DNA from: Siphonodentalium dalli
Lineage: Eukaryota > Mollusca > Scaphopoda > Gadilida > Siphonodentaliidae
NCBI GenBank assembly: GCA_032622095.1
Contig: CP136069.1
Coordinates: 161,129,043-161,193,042, forward strand
Length of the DNA: 64,000 nt
Direction of reading: 5' to 3'
The stretch's first letter is position 1. Each line of letters opens with the position of its first letter. Below are positions 33,198 to 49,600 of the stretch, piece after piece. The notes beneath the pieces are model-generated. The model was not told the origin of the DNA and did not search any database. It worked only from the letters and a program-made list of their open reading frames with translations. The position numbers and the translations under genes were made by a program.

Positions 33198-34038
33198 TGT
33201 ATCATGATATCCTATGTTAAATCAATCAGCACGGTATCATGGTATCCTATGTTAAATCAATCAGCACGGTATCATGGTATTCTATGTTAAATCAATCAGC
33301 ACTGTATCATGGTATCCTATGTTAAATCAATCAGCACGGTATCATGGTATCCTATGTTAAATCAATCAGCACTGTATCATGGTATCCTATGTTAAATCAA
33401 TCAGCACTGTATCATGATATCCTATGTTAAATCAATCAGCACGGTATCATGGTATCCTATGTTAAATCAATCAGCACGGTATCATGGTATCCTATGTTAA
33501 ATCAATCAGCACGGTATCATGGTATCCTATGTTAAATCAATCAGCACGGTATCATGGTATCCTATGTTAAATCAATCAGCACTGTATCATGATATCCTAT
33601 GTTAAATCAATCAGCACTGTATCATGGTATCCTATGTTAAATCAATCAGCACTGTATCATGGTATCCTATGTTAAATCAATCAGCACTGTATCATGGTAT
33701 CCCATGTTAAATCAATCAGCACTGTATCATGGTATCCTATGTTAAAGCAATCAGCAGTGTATCATGGTATCCTATGTTAAATCAATCAGCACTGTATCAT
33801 GGTATCCCATGTTAAATCAATCAGCACTGTATCATGGTATCCTATGTTAAATCAATCAGCAGTGTATCATGGTATCCTATGTTAAATCAATCAGCACTGT
33901 ATCATGGTATCCTATGTTAAATCAATCAGCACTGTATCATGGTATCCCATGTTAAATCAATCAGCACTGTATCATGATATCCTATGTTAAATCAATCAGC
34001 ACTGTATCATGGTATCCTATGTTAAATCAATCAGCACT

Positions 34039-37000
34039 GTATCATGGTATCCTATGTTAAATCAATCAGCACTGTATCATGGTATCCCATGTTAAATCAA
34101 TCAGCACTGTATCATGGTATCCTATGTTAAATCAATCAGCAGTGTATCATGGTATCCTATGTTAAATCAATCAGCACTGTATCATGGTATCCTATGTTAA
34201 ATCAATCAGCACGGTATCATGGTATCCTATGTTAAATCAATCAGCACTGTATCATGATATCCTATGTTAAATCAATCAGCACTGTATCATGGTATCCTAT
34301 GTTAAATCAATCAGCACTGTATCATGGTATCCTATGTTAAATCAATCAGCACTGTATCATGGTATCCTATGTTAAATCAATCAGCACTGTATCATGGTAT
34401 CCTATGTTAAATCAATCAGCACGGTATCATGGTATCCTATGTTAAATCAATCAGCACTGTATCATGATATCCTATGTTAAATCAATCAGCACGGTATCAT
34501 GGTATCCTATGTTAAATCAATCAGCACTGTATCATGATATCCTATGTTAAATCAATCAGCACGGTATCATGGTATCCTATGTTAAATCAATCAGCACGGT
34601 ATCATGGTATCCTATGTTAAATCAATCAGCACTGTATCATGATATCCTATGTTAAATCAATCAGCACTGTATCATGGTATCCTATGTTAAATCAATCAGC
34701 ACTGTATCATGGTATCCTATGTTAAATCAATCAGCACTGTATCATGGTATCCTATGTTAAATCAATCAGCACGGTATCATGGTATCCTATGTTAAATCAA
34801 TCAGCACGGCATCATGGTATCCTATGTTAAATCAATCAGCACTGTATCATGGTATCCTATGTTAAATCAATCAGCACTGTATCGTTGTATCCTATGTTAA
34901 ATCAATCAGCACTGTATCATGGTATCCTATGTTAAATCAATCAGCACTGTATCATGGTATCCTATGTTAAATCAATCAGCACTGTATCGTGGTATCCTAT
35001 GTTAAATCAATCAGCACGGTATCATGGTATCCTATGTTAAATCAATCAGCACTGTATCATGGTATCCTATGTTAAATCAATCAGCACTGTATCGTGGTAT
35101 CCTATGTTAAATCAATCAGCACGGTATCATGGTATCCTATGTTAAATCAATCAGCACGGTATCATGGTATCCTATGTTAAATCAATCAGCACTGTATCAT
35201 GGTATCCTATGTTAAATCAATCAGCACTGTATCATGGTATCCTATGTTAAATCAATCAGCACGGTATCATGGTATCCTATGTTAAATCAATCAGCACGGT
35301 ATCATGGTATCCTATGTTAAATCAATCAGCACTGTATCATGGTATCCTATGTTAAATCAATCAGCACTGTATCGTTGTATCCTATGTTAAATCAATCAGC
35401 ACTGTATCATGGTATCCTATGTTAAATCAATCAGCACTGTATCATGGTATCCTATGTTAAATCAATCAGCACTGTATCATGGTATCCTATGTTAAATCAA
35501 TCAGCACTGTATCATGGTATCCTATGTTAAATCAATCAGCACTGTATCGTTGTATCCTATGTTAAATCAATCAGCACGGTATCATGGTATCCTATGTTAA
35601 ATCAATCAGCACTGTATCATGGTATCCTATGTTAAATCAATCAGCACTGTATCATGGTATCCTATGTTAAATCAATCAGCACGGTATCATGGTATCCTAT
35701 GTTAAATCAATCAGCACTGTATCATGGTATCCCATGTTAAATCAATCAGCACTGTATCATGGTATCCTATGTTAAATCAATCAGCAGTGTATCATGGTAT
35801 CCTATGTTAAATCAATCAGCACTGTATCATGGTATCCTATGTTAAATCAATCAGCACGGTATCATGGTATCCTATGTTAAATCAATCAGCACTGTATCAT
35901 GATATCCTATGTTAAATCAATCAGCACTGTATCATGGTATCCTATGTTAAATCAATCAGCACTGTATCATGGTATCCTATGTTAAATCAATCAGCACTGT
36001 ATCATGGTATCCTATGTTAAATCAATCAGCACTGTATCATGGTATCCTATGTTAAATCAATCAGCACGGTATCATGGTATCCTATGTTAAATCAATCAGC
36101 ACTGTATCATGATATCCTATGTTAAATCAATCAGCACGGTATCATGGTATCCTATGTTAAATCAATCAGCACTGTATCATGATATCCTATGTTAAATCAA
36201 TCAGCACGGTATCATGGTATCCTATGTTAAATCAATCAGCACGGTATCATGGTATCCTATGTTAAATCAATCAGCACTGTATCATGATATCCTATGTTAA
36301 ATCAATCAGCACTGTATCATGGTATCCTATGTTAAATCAATCAGCACTGTATCATGGTATCCTATGTTAAATCAATCAGCACTGTATCATGGTATCCTAT
36401 GTTAAATCAATCAGCACGGTATCATGGTATCCTATGTTAAATCAATCAGCACGGCATCATGGTATCCTATGTTAAATCAATCAGCACTGTATCATGGTAT
36501 CCTATGTTAAATCAATCAGCACTGTATCGTTGTATCCTATGTTAAATCAATCAGCACTGTATCATGGTATCCTATGTTAAATCAATCAGCACTGTATCAT
36601 GGTATCCTATGTTAAATCAATCAGCACTGTATCGTGGTATCCTATGTTAAATCAATCAGCACGGTATCATGGTATCCTATGTTAAATCAATCAGCACTGT
36701 ATCATGGTATCCTATGTTAAATCAATCAGCACTGTATCGTGGTATCCTATGTTAAATCAATCAGCACGGTATCATGGTATCCTATGTTAAATCAATCAGC
36801 ACGGTATCATGGTATCCTATGTTAAATCAATCAGCACTGTATCATGGTATCCTATGTTAAATCAATCAGCACTGTATCATGGTATCCTATGTTAAATCAA
36901 TCAGCACGGTATCATGGTATCCTATGTTAAATCAATCAGCACGGTATCATGGTATCCTATGTTAAATCAATCAGCACTGTATCATGGTATCCTATGTTAA

Positions 37001-37362
37001 ATCAATCAGCACTGTATCGTTGTATCCTATGTTAAATCAATCAGCACTGTATCATGGTATCCTATGTTAAATCAATCAGCACTGTATCATGGTATCCTAT
37101 GTTAAATCAATCAGCACTGTATCATGGTATCCTATGTTAAATCAATCAGCACTGTATCATGGTATCCTATGTTAAATCAATCAGCACTGTATCGTTGTAT
37201 CCTATGTTAAATCAATCAGCACGGTATCATGGTATCCTATGTTAAATCAATCAGCACTGTATCATGGTATCCTATGTTAAATCAATCAGCACTGTATCAT
37301 GGTATCCTATGTTAAATCAATCAGCACGGTATCATGGTATCCTATGTTAAATCAATCAGCAC
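34039..37362. repeat. 1,645-bp (47-monomer) tandem duplication
   Basis: A 47-monomer block occurs twice in direct tandem. Markers repeat at exactly 1,645 bp: GGTATCCCAT at 34,081 and 35,726, AGTGTATC at 34,141 and 35,786, ACGGCATC at 34,806 and 36,451, and ATCGTTG at 35,371 and 37,016. The match starts after a mismatch at 34,038 and stops near 37,362, so two full blocks lie side by side. Confidence 0.85.
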
Positions 37363-38273
37363 GGTATCGTTGTATCCTATGTTAAATCAATCAGCACTGT
37401 ATCATGGTATCCTATGTTAAATCAATCAGCACTGTATCATGGTATCCTATGTTAAATCAATCAGCACGGTATCATGGTATCCTATGTTAAATCAATCAGC
37501 ACGGTATCGTTGTATCCTATGTTAAATCAATCAGCACTGTATCATGGTATCCTATGTTAAATCAATCAGCACTGTATCATGGTATCCTATGTTAGATCAA
37601 TCAGCACTGTATCATGGTATCCTATGTTAAATCAATCAGCACTGTATCATGGTATCCTATGTTAAATCAATCAGCACTGTATCATGGTATCCTATGTTAA
37701 ATCAATCAGCACTGTATCATGGTATCCTATGTTAAATCAATCAGCACGGTATCATGGTATCATATGTTAAATCAATCAGCACTGTATCATGATATCCTAT
37801 GTTAAATCAATCAGCACGGTATCGTTGTATCCTATGTTAAATCAATCAGCACGGTATCGTTGTATCCTATGTTAAATCAATCAGCACTGTATCATGGTAT
37901 CCTATGTTAAATCAATCAGCACGGTATCATGGTATCCTATGTTAAATCAATCAGCACGGTATCGTTGTATCCTATGTTAAATCAACCAGCACTGTATCAT
38001 GATATCCTATGTTAAATCAATCAGCACGGTATCGTTGTATCCTATGTTAAATCAATCAGCACGGTATCATGGTATCCTATGTTAAATCAATCAGCACGGT
38101 ATCATAGTATCCTATGTTAAATCAATCAGCACTGTATCATGGTATCCTATGTTAAATCAATCAGCACGGTATCATGGTATCCTATGTTAAATCAATCAGC
38201 ACGGTATCGTTGTATCCTATGTTAAATCAATCAGCACGGTATCATGGTATCCTATGTTAAATCAATCAGCACG

Positions 38274-41200
38274 GTATCATGGTATCCTATGTTAAATCAA
38301 TCAGCACGGTATCATGGTATCCTATGTTAAATCAATCAGCACGGTATCATGGTATCCTATGTTAAATCAATCAGCACTGTATCATGGTATCCTATGTTAA
38401 ATCAATCAGCACGGTATCATGGTATCCTATGTTAAATCAATCAGCACTGTATCATGGTATCCTATGTTAAATCAATCAGCACGGTATCATGGTATCCTAT
38501 GTTAAATCAATCAGCACGGTATCATGGTATCCTATGTTAAATCAATCAGCACTGTATCATGGTATCCTATGTTAAATCAATCAGCACTGTATCATGGTAT
38601 CCTATGTTAAATCAATCAGCACTGTATCATGGTATCCTATGTTAAATCAATCAGCACTGTATCATGGTATCCTATGTTAAATCAATCAGCACGGTATCAT
38701 GGTATCCTATGTTAAATCAATCAGCACTGTATCATGGTATCCTATGTTAAATCAATCAGCACTGTATCATGGTATCCTATTTTAAATCAATCAGCACTGT
38801 ATCATGGTATCCTATGTTAAATCAATCAGCACTGTATCATGGTATCCTATTTTAAATCAATCAGCACTGTATCATGATATCCTATGTTAAATCAATCAGC
38901 ACTGTATCATGGTATCCTATGTTAAATCAATCAGCACTGTAATATGGTATCCTATGTTAAATCAATCAGCACGGTATCATGGTATCCTATGTTAGATCAA
39001 TCAGCACTGTATCATGGTATCCTATTTTAAATCAATCAGCACTGTATCATGGTATCCTATGTTAAATCAATCAGCACTGTATCATGGTATCCTATTTTAA
39101 ATCAATCAGCACTGTATCATGATATCCTATGTTAAATCAATCAGCACTGTATCATGGTATCCTATGTTAAATCAATCAGCACTGTAATATGGTATCCTAT
39201 GTTAAATCAATCAGCACGGTATCATGGTATCCTATGTTAGATCAATCAGCACTGTATCATGGTATCCTATTTTAAATCAATCAGCACGGTATCATGATAT
39301 CCTATGTTAAATCAATCAGCACTGTATCATGGTATCCTATGTTAAATCAATCAGCACTGTAATATGGTATCCTATGTTAAATCAATCAGCACGGTATCAT
39401 GGTATCCTATGTTAGATCAATCAGCACTGTATCATGGTATCCTATTTTAAATCAATCAGCACGGTATCATGATATCCTATGTTAAATCAATCAGCACTGT
39501 ATCATGGTATCCTATGTTAAATCAATCAGCACGGTATCATGATATCCTATGTTAAATCAATCAGCACTGTATCATGGTATCCTATGTTAAATCAATCAGC
39601 ACGGTATCATGGTATCCTATGTTGAATCAATCAGCACTGTATCATGGTATCCTATGTTAAATCAATCAGCACGGTATCATGGTATCCTATGTTGAATCAA
39701 TCAGCACTGTATCATGGTATCCTATGTTAAATCAATCAGCACGGTATCATGGTATCCTATGTTAAATCAATCAGCACTGTATCATGGTATCCTATGTTAA
39801 ATCAATCAGCACTGTAATATGGTATCCTATGTTAAATCAATCAGCACTGTATCATGGTATCCTATGTTAAATCAATCAGCACTGTATCATGGTATCCTAT
39901 GTTAAATCAATCAGCACTGTAGCGTGGTATCCTATGTTAAATCAATCAGCACTGTATCATGGTATCCTATGTTGAATCAATCAGCACTGTATCATGGTAT
40001 CCTATGTTAAATCAATCAGCACTGTATCATGGTATCCTATGTTAAATCAATCAGCACTGTATCATGGTATCCTATGTTAAATCAATCAGCACTGTATCAT
40101 GGTATCCTATGTTAAATCAATCAGCACTGTATCATGATATCCTATGTTAAATCAATCAGCACGGTATCATGGTATCCTATGTTAAATCAATCAGCACTGT
40201 ATCATGGTATCCTATGTTAAATCAATCAGCACTGTATCGTTGTATCCTATGTTAAATCAATCAGCACGGTATCATGGTATCCTATGTTAAATCAATCAGC
40301 ACTGTATCGTGGTATCCTATGTTAAATCAATCAGCACTGTATCATGGTATCCTATGTTAAATCAATCAGCACTGTATCATGGTATCCTATGTTAAATCAA
40401 TCAGCACTGTATCATGGTATCCTATGTTAAATCAATCAGCACTGTATCATGGTATCCTATGTTAAATCAATCAGCACTGTATCATGGTATCCTATGTTAA
40501 ATCAATCAGCACTGTATCATGATATCCTATGTTAAATCAATCAGCACGGTATCATGGTATCCTATGTTAAATCAATCAGCACGGTATCATGGTATCCTAT
40601 GTTAAATCAATCAGCACTGTATCATGGTATCCTATGTTAAATCAATCAGCACGGTATCATGGTATCCTATGTTAAATCAATCAGCACGGTATCATGGTAT
40701 CCTATGTTAAATCAATCAGCACTGTATCATGGTATCCTATGTTAAATCAATCAGCACGGTATCATGGTATCCTATGTTAAATCAATCAGCACTGTATCAT
40801 GGTATCCTATGTTAAATCAATCAGCACGGTATCATGGTATCCTATGTTAAATCAATCAGCACTGTATCATGGTATCCTATGTTAAATCAATCAGCACTGT
40901 ATCATGGTATCCTATGTTAAATCAATCAGCACTGTATCATGGTATCCTATGTTAAATCAATCAGCACTGTATCATGGTATCCTATGTTAAATCAATCAGC
41001 ACTGTATCATGGTATCCTATGTTAAATCAATCAGCACTGTATCATGGTATCCTATGTTAAATCAATCAGCACTGTATCGTTGTATCCTATGTTAAATCAA
41101 TCAGCACTGTATCGTTGTATCCTATGTTAAATCAATCAGCACTGTATCATGGTATCCTATGTTAAATCAATCAGCACTGTATCATGGTATCCTATGTTAA

Positions 41201-44200
41201 ATCAATCAGCACTGTATCATGGTATCCTATGTTAAATCAATCAGCACTGTATCATGGTATCCTATGTTAAATCAATCAGCACTGTATCATGGTATCCTAT
41301 GTTAAATCAATCAGCACTGTAATATGGTATCCTATGTTAGATCAATCAGCACTGTATCATGGTATCCTATGTTAAATCAATCAGCACTGTATCATGGTAT
41401 CCTATGTTAAATCAATCAGCACTGTATCATGATATCCTATGTTAAATCAATCAGCACTGTATCATGGTATCCTATGTTAAATCAATCAGCACTGTATCAT
41501 GGTATCCTATGTTAAATCAATCAGCACTGTATCATGGTATCCTATGTTAAATCATTTAACACTGTATCATGGTATCCTATGTTAAATCAATCAGCACTGT
41601 ATCATGGTATCCTATGTTAAATCAATCAGCACTGTATCATGGTATCCTATGTTAAATCAATCAGCACGGTATCATGGTATCCTATGTTAAATCAATCAGC
41701 ACTGTATCATGATATCCTATGTTAAATCAATCAGCACTGTATCATGGTATCCTATGTTAAATCAATCAGCACTGTATCATGGTATCCTATGTTAAATCAA
41801 TCAGCACTGTATCATGGTATCCTATGTTAAATCAATCAGCACGGTATCATGGTATCCTATGTTAAATCAATCAGCACGGTATCATGGTATCCTATGTTAA
41901 ATCAATCAGCACTGTATCATGGTATCCTATGTTAAATCAATCAGCACTGTATCATGGTATCCTATGTTAAATCAATCAGCACGGTATCATGGTATCCTAT
42001 GTTAAATCAATCAGCACTGTATCATGGTATCCTATGTTAAATCAATCAGCACTGTAGCGTTGTATCCTATGTTAAATCAATCAGCACTGTATCATGGTAT
42101 CCTATGTTAAATCAATCAGCACGGTATCATGGTATCCTATGTTAAATCAATCAGCACTGTATCATGGTATCCTATGTTAAATCAATCAGCACTGTATCAT
42201 GGTATCCTATGTTAAATCAATCAGCACTGTATCATGGTATCCTATGTTAAATCAATCAGCACTGTATCATGGTATCCTATGTTAAATCAATCAGCACTGT
42301 ATCATGGTATCCTATGTTAAATCAATCAGCACTGTATCATGGTATCCTATGTTAAATCAATCAGCACTGTAGCGTGGTATCCTATGTTAAATCAATCATC
42401 ACTGTATCATGGTATCCTATGTTAAATCAATCAGCACGGTATCATGGTATCCTATGTTAAATCAATCAGCACGGTATCATGGTATCCTATGTTAAATCAA
42501 TCAGCACTGTATCATGGTATCCTATGTTAAATCAATCAGCACGGTATCATGGTATCCTATGTTAAATCAATCAGCACTGTATCATGGTATCCTATGTTAA
42601 ATCAATCAGCACGGTATCATGGTATCCTATGTTAAATCAATCAGCACGGTATCATGGTATCCTATGTTAAATCAATCAGCACTGTATCATGGTATCCTAT
42701 GTTAAATCAATCAGCACTGTATCATGGTATCCTATGTTAAATCAATCAGCACTGTATCATGGTATCCTATGTTAAATCAATCAGCACTGTATCATGGTAT
42801 CCTATGTTAAATCAATCAGCACGGTATCATGGTATCCTATGTTAAATCAATCAGCACTGTATCATGGTATCCTATGTTAAATCAATCAGCACTGTATCAT
42901 GGTATCCTATTTTAAATCAATCAGCACTGTATCATGGTATCCTATGTTAAATCAATCAGCACTGTATCATGGTATCCTATTTTAAATCAATCAGCACTGT
43001 ATCATGATATCCTATGTTAAATCAATCAGCACTGTATCATGGTATCCTATGTTAAATCAATCAGCACTGTAATATGGTATCCTATGTTAAATCAATCAGC
43101 ACGGTATCATGGTATCCTATGTTAGATCAATCAGCACTGTATCATGGTATCCTATTTTAAATCAATCAGCACTGTATCATGGTATCCTATGTTAAATCAA
43201 TCAGCACTGTATCATGGTATCCTATTTTAAATCAATCAGCACTGTATCATGATATCCTATGTTAAATCAATCAGCACTGTATCATGGTATCCTATGTTAA
43301 ATCAATCAGCACTGTAATATGGTATCCTATGTTAAATCAATCAGCACGGTATCATGGTATCCTATGTTAGATCAATCAGCACTGTATCATGGTATCCTAT
43401 TTTAAATCAATCAGCACGGTATCATGATATCCTATGTTAAATCAATCAGCACTGTATCATGGTATCCTATGTTAAATCAATCAGCACTGTAATATGGTAT
43501 CCTATGTTAAATCAATCAGCACGGTATCATGGTATCCTATGTTAGATCAATCAGCACTGTATCATGGTATCCTATTTTAAATCAATCAGCACGGTATCAT
43601 GATATCCTATGTTAAATCAATCAGCACTGTATCATGGTATCCTATGTTAAATCAATCAGCACGGTATCATGATATCCTATGTTAAATCAATCAGCACTGT
43701 ATCATGGTATCCTATGTTAAATCAATCAGCACGGTATCATGGTATCCTATGTTGAATCAATCAGCACTGTATCATGGTATCCTATGTTAAATCAATCAGC
43801 ACGGTATCATGGTATCCTATGTTGAATCAATCAGCACTGTATCATGGTATCCTATGTTAAATCAATCAGCACGGTATCATGGTATCCTATGTTAAATCAA
43901 TCAGCACTGTATCATGGTATCCTATGTTAAATCAATCAGCACTGTAATATGGTATCCTATGTTAAATCAATCAGCACTGTATCATGGTATCCTATGTTAA
44001 ATCAATCAGCACTGTATCATGGTATCCTATGTTAAATCAATCAGCACTGTAGCGTGGTATCCTATGTTAAATCAATCAGCACTGTATCATGGTATCCTAT
44101 GTTGAATCAATCAGCACTGTATCATGGTATCCTATGTTAAATCAATCAGCACTGTATCATGGTATCCTATGTTAAATCAATCAGCACTGTATCATGGTAT

Positions 44201-46600
44201 CCTATGTTAAATCAATCAGCACTGTATCATGGTATCCTATGTTAAATCAATCAGCACTGTATCATGATATCCTATGTTAAATCAATCAGCACGGTATCAT
44301 GGTATCCTATGTTAAATCAATCAGCACTGTATCATGGTATCCTATGTTAAATCAATCAGCACTGTATCGTTGTATCCTATGTTAAATCAATCAGCACGGT
44401 ATCATGGTATCCTATGTTAAATCAATCAGCACTGTATCGTGGTATCCTATGTTAAATCAATCAGCACTGTATCATGGTATCCTATGTTAAATCAATCAGC
44501 ACTGTATCATGGTATCCTATGTTAAATCAATCAGCACTGTATCATGGTATCCTATGTTAAATCAATCAGCACTGTATCATGGTATCCTATGTTAAATCAA
44601 TCAGCACTGTATCATGGTATCCTATGTTAAATCAATCAGCACTGTATCATGATATCCTATGTTAAATCAATCAGCACGGTATCATGGTATCCTATGTTAA
44701 ATCAATCAGCACGGTATCATGGTATCCTATGTTAAATCAATCAGCACTGTATCATGGTATCCTATGTTAAATCAATCAGCACGGTATCATGGTATCCTAT
44801 GTTAAATCAATCAGCACGGTATCATGGTATCCTATGTTAAATCAATCAGCACTGTATCATGGTATCCTATGTTAAATCAATCAGCACGGTATCATGGTAT
44901 CCTATGTTAAATCAATCAGCACTGTATCATGGTATCCTATGTTAAATCAATCAGCACGGTATCATGGTATCCTATGTTAAATCAATCAGCACTGTATCAT
45001 GGTATCCTATGTTAAATCAATCAGCACTGTATCATGGTATCCTATGTTAAATCAATCAGCACTGTATCATGGTATCCTATGTTAAATCAATCAGCACTGT
45101 ATCATGGTATCCTATGTTAAATCAATCAGCACTGTATCATGGTATCCTATGTTAAATCAATCAGCACTGTATCATGGTATCCTATGTTAAATCAATCAGC
45201 ACTGTATCGTTGTATCCTATGTTAAATCAATCAGCACTGTATCGTTGTATCCTATGTTAAATCAATCAGCACTGTATCATGGTATCCTATGTTAAATCAA
45301 TCAGCACTGTATCATGGTATCCTATGTTAAATCAATCAGCACTGTATCATGGTATCCTATGTTAAATCAATCAGCACTGTATCATGGTATCCTATGTTAA
45401 ATCAATCAGCACTGTATCATGGTATCCTATGTTAAATCAATCAGCACTGTAATATGGTATCCTATGTTAGATCAATCAGCACTGTATCATGGTATCCTAT
45501 GTTAAATCAATCAGCACTGTATCATGGTATCCTATGTTAAATCAATCAGCACTGTATCATGATATCCTATGTTAAATCAATCAGCACTGTATCATGGTAT
45601 CCTATGTTAAATCAATCAGCACTGTATCATGGTATCCTATGTTAAATCAATCAGCACTGTATCATGGTATCCTATGTTAAATCATTTAACACTGTATCAT
45701 GGTATCCTATGTTAAATCAATCAGCACTGTATCATGGTATCCTATGTTAAATCAATCAGCACTGTATCATGGTATCCTATGTTAAATCAATCAGCACGGT
45801 ATCATGGTATCCTATGTTAAATCAATCAGCACTGTATCATGATATCCTATGTTAAATCAATCAGCACTGTATCATGGTATCCTATGTTAAATCAATCAGC
45901 ACTGTATCATGGTATCCTATGTTAAATCAATCAGCACTGTATCATGGTATCCTATGTTAAATCAATCAGCACGGTATCATGGTATCCTATGTTAAATCAA
46001 TCAGCACGGTATCATGGTATCCTATGTTAAATCAATCAGCACTGTATCATGGTATCCTATGTTAAATCAATCAGCACTGTATCATGGTATCCTATGTTAA
46101 ATCAATCAGCACGGTATCATGGTATCCTATGTTAAATCAATCAGCACTGTATCATGGTATCCTATGTTAAATCAATCAGCACTGTAGCGTTGTATCCTAT
46201 GTTAAATCAATCAGCACTGTATCATGGTATCCTATGTTAAATCAATCAGCACGGTATCATGGTATCCTATGTTAAATCAATCAGCACTGTATCATGGTAT
46301 CCTATGTTAAATCAATCAGCACTGTATCATGGTATCCTATGTTAAATCAATCAGCACTGTATCATGGTATCCTATGTTAAATCAATCAGCACTGTATCAT
46401 GGTATCCTATGTTAAATCAATCAGCACTGTATCATGGTATCCTATGTTAAATCAATCAGCACTGTATCATGGTATCCTATGTTAAATCAATCAGCACTGT
46501 AGCGTGGTATCCTATGTTAAATCAATCATCACTGTATCATGGTATCCTATGTTAAATCAATCAGCACGGTATCATGGTATCCTATGTTAAATCAATCAGC
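38274..46600. repeat. 4,130-bp (118-monomer) tandem duplication
   Basis: Two adjacent blocks of 118 monomers share the same variant order. Markers repeat at 4,130 bp: CCTATTTTAAATC at 38,776 and 42,906, ATCATTTAAC at 41,551 and 45,681, and AGCGTGG with TCATCACTG near 42,371 and 46,501. The blocks carry shorter sub-periods of 5, 7 and 9 monomers (for example GTTAGATC at 38,991, 39,236 and 39,411). Partial third-copy material with AGCGTGG and GTTGAATC follows at 46,980-47,360, repeated there every 315 bp. Confidence 0.85.
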
Positions 46601-49600
46601 ACTGTATCATGGTATCCTATGTTAAATCAATCAGCACTGTATCATGGTATCCTATGTTAAATCAATCAGCACTGTATCATGGTATCCTATGTTAAATCAA
46701 TCAGCACTGTATCATGGTATCCTATGTTAAATCAATCAGCACTGTATCATGGTATCCTATGTTAAATCAATCAGCACGGTATCATGGTATCCTATGTTAA
46801 ATCAATCAGCACTGTATCATGGTATCCTATGTTGAATCAATCAGCACGGTATCATGGTATCCTATGTTAAATCAATCAGCACTGTATCATGGTATCCTAT
46901 GTTAAATCAATCAGCACTGTATCATGGTATCCTATGTTAAATCAATCAGCACTGTATCATGGTATCCTATGTTAAATCAATCAGCACTGTAGCGTGGTAT
47001 CCTATGTTAAATCAATCAGCACTGTATCATGGTATCCTATGTTGAATCAATCAGCACTGTATCATGGTATCCTATGTTAAATCAATCAGCACTGTATCAT
47101 GGTATCCTATGTTAAATCAATCAGCACTGTATCATGGTATCCTATGTTAAATCAATCAGCACGGTATCATGGTATCCTATGTTAAATCAATCAGCACTGT
47201 ATCATGGTATCCTATGTTAAATCAATCAGCACTGTATCATGGTATCCTATGTTAAATCAATCAGCACTGTATCATGGTATCCTATGTTAAATCAATCAGC
47301 ACTGTAGCGTGGTATCCTATGTTAAATCAATCAGCACTGTATCATGGTATCCTATGTTGAATCAATCAGCACTGTATCATGGTATCCTATGTTAAATCAA
47401 TCAGCACTGTATCATGGTATCCTATGTTAAATCAATCAGCACTGTATCATGGTATCCTATGTTAAATCAATCAGCACGGTATCATGGTATCCTATGTTAA
47501 ATCAATCAGCACGGTATCATGGTATCCTATGTTAAATCAATCAGCACTGTATCATGGTATCCTATGTTAAATCAATCAGCACGGTATCATGGTATCCTAT
47601 GTTAAATCAATCAGCACTGTATCATGGTATCCTATGTTAAATCAATCAGCACTGTATCATGGTATCCTATGTTAAATCAATCAGCACTGTATCGTTGTAT
47701 CCTATGTTAAATCAATCAGCACTGTATCGTTGTATCCTATGTTAAATCAATCAGCACTGTATCATGGTATCCTATGTTAAATCAATCAGCACTGTATCAT
47801 GGTATCCTATGTTAAATCAATCAGCACTGTATCATGGTATCCTATGTTAAATCAATCAGCACTGTATCATGGTATCCTATGTTAAATCAATCAGCACTGT
47901 ATCATGGTATCCTATGTTAAATCAATCAGCACTGTAATATGGTATCCTATGTTAGATCAATCAGCACTGTAACATGGTATCCTATGTTAAATCAATCAGC
48001 ACTGTATCATGGTATCCTATGTTAAATCAATCAGCACTGTATCATGATATCCTATGTTAAATCAATCAGCACTGTATCATGGTATCCTATGTTAAATCAA
48101 TCAGCACTGTATCATGGTATCCTATGTTAAATCAATCAGCACTGTATCATGGTATCCTATGTTAAATCAATCAGCACTGTATCATGGTATCCTATGTTAA
48201 ATCAATCAGCACTGTATCATGGTATCCTATGTTAAATCAATCAGCACTGTATCATGGTATCCTATGTTAAATCAATCAGCACTGTATCATGGTATCCTAT
48301 GTTAAATCAATCAGCACGGTATCATGGTATCCTATGTTAAATCAATCAGCACTGTATCATGGTATCCTATGTTAAATCAATCAGCACTGTAGCGTTGTAT
48401 CCTATGTTAAATCAATCAGCACTGTATCATGGTATCCTATGTTAAATCAATCAGCACGGTATCATGGTATCCTATGTTAAATCAATCAGCACTGTATCAT
48501 GGTATCCTATGTTAAATCAATCAGCAATGTATCATGGTATCCTATGTTAAATCAATCAGCACTGTATCATGGTATCCTATGTTAAATCAATCAGCACGGT
48601 ATCATGGTATCCTATGTTAAATCAATCAGCACTTAATCATGGTATCCTATGTTAAATCAATCAGCACGGTATCATGGTATCCTATGTTAAATCAATCAGC
48701 ACTGTAGCGTGGTATCCTATGTTAAATCAATCAGCACTGTATCATGGTATCCTATGTTAAATCAATCAGCACTGTATCATGGTATCCTATGTTAAATCAA
48801 TCAGCACTGTATCATGGTATCCCATGTTAAATCAATCAGCACTGTATCATGGTATCCTATGTTAAATCAATCAACACTGTATCATGGTATCCTATGTTAA
48901 ATCAATCAGCACTGTATCATGGTATCCTATGTTAAATCAATCAGCACTGTATCATGGTATCCTATGTTAAATCAATCAGCACTGTATCATGGTATCCTAT
49001 GTTAAATCAATCAGCACTGTAATATGGTATCCTATGTTAGATCAATCAGCACTGTATCATGGTATCCTATGTTAAATCAATCAGCACTGTATCATGATAT
49101 CCTATGTTAAATCAATCAGCACTGTAGCGTGGTATCCTATGTTAAATCAATCAGCACTGTATCGTTGTATCATATGTTAAATCAATCAGCACTGTATCAT
49201 GGTATCCTATGTTAAATCAATCAGCACTGTAGCGTGGTATCCTATGTTAAATCAATCAGCACTGTATCATGGTATCCTATGTTAAATCAATCAGCACTGT
49301 ATCATGGTATCCTATGTTAAATCAATCAGCACTGTATCATGGTATCCTATGTTAAATCAATCAGCACGGTATCATGGTATCCTATGTTAAATCAATCAGC
49401 ACTGTATCATGGTATCCTATGTTAAATCAATCAGCACTGTATCATGGTATCCTATGTTAAATCAAACAGCACTGTATCATGGTATCCCATGTTAAATCAA
49501 TCAGCACTGTATCATGGTAGTCTATGTTAAATCAATCAGCACTGTAATATGGTATCCTATGTTAAATCAATCAGCACTGTATCATGGTATCCTATGTTAA

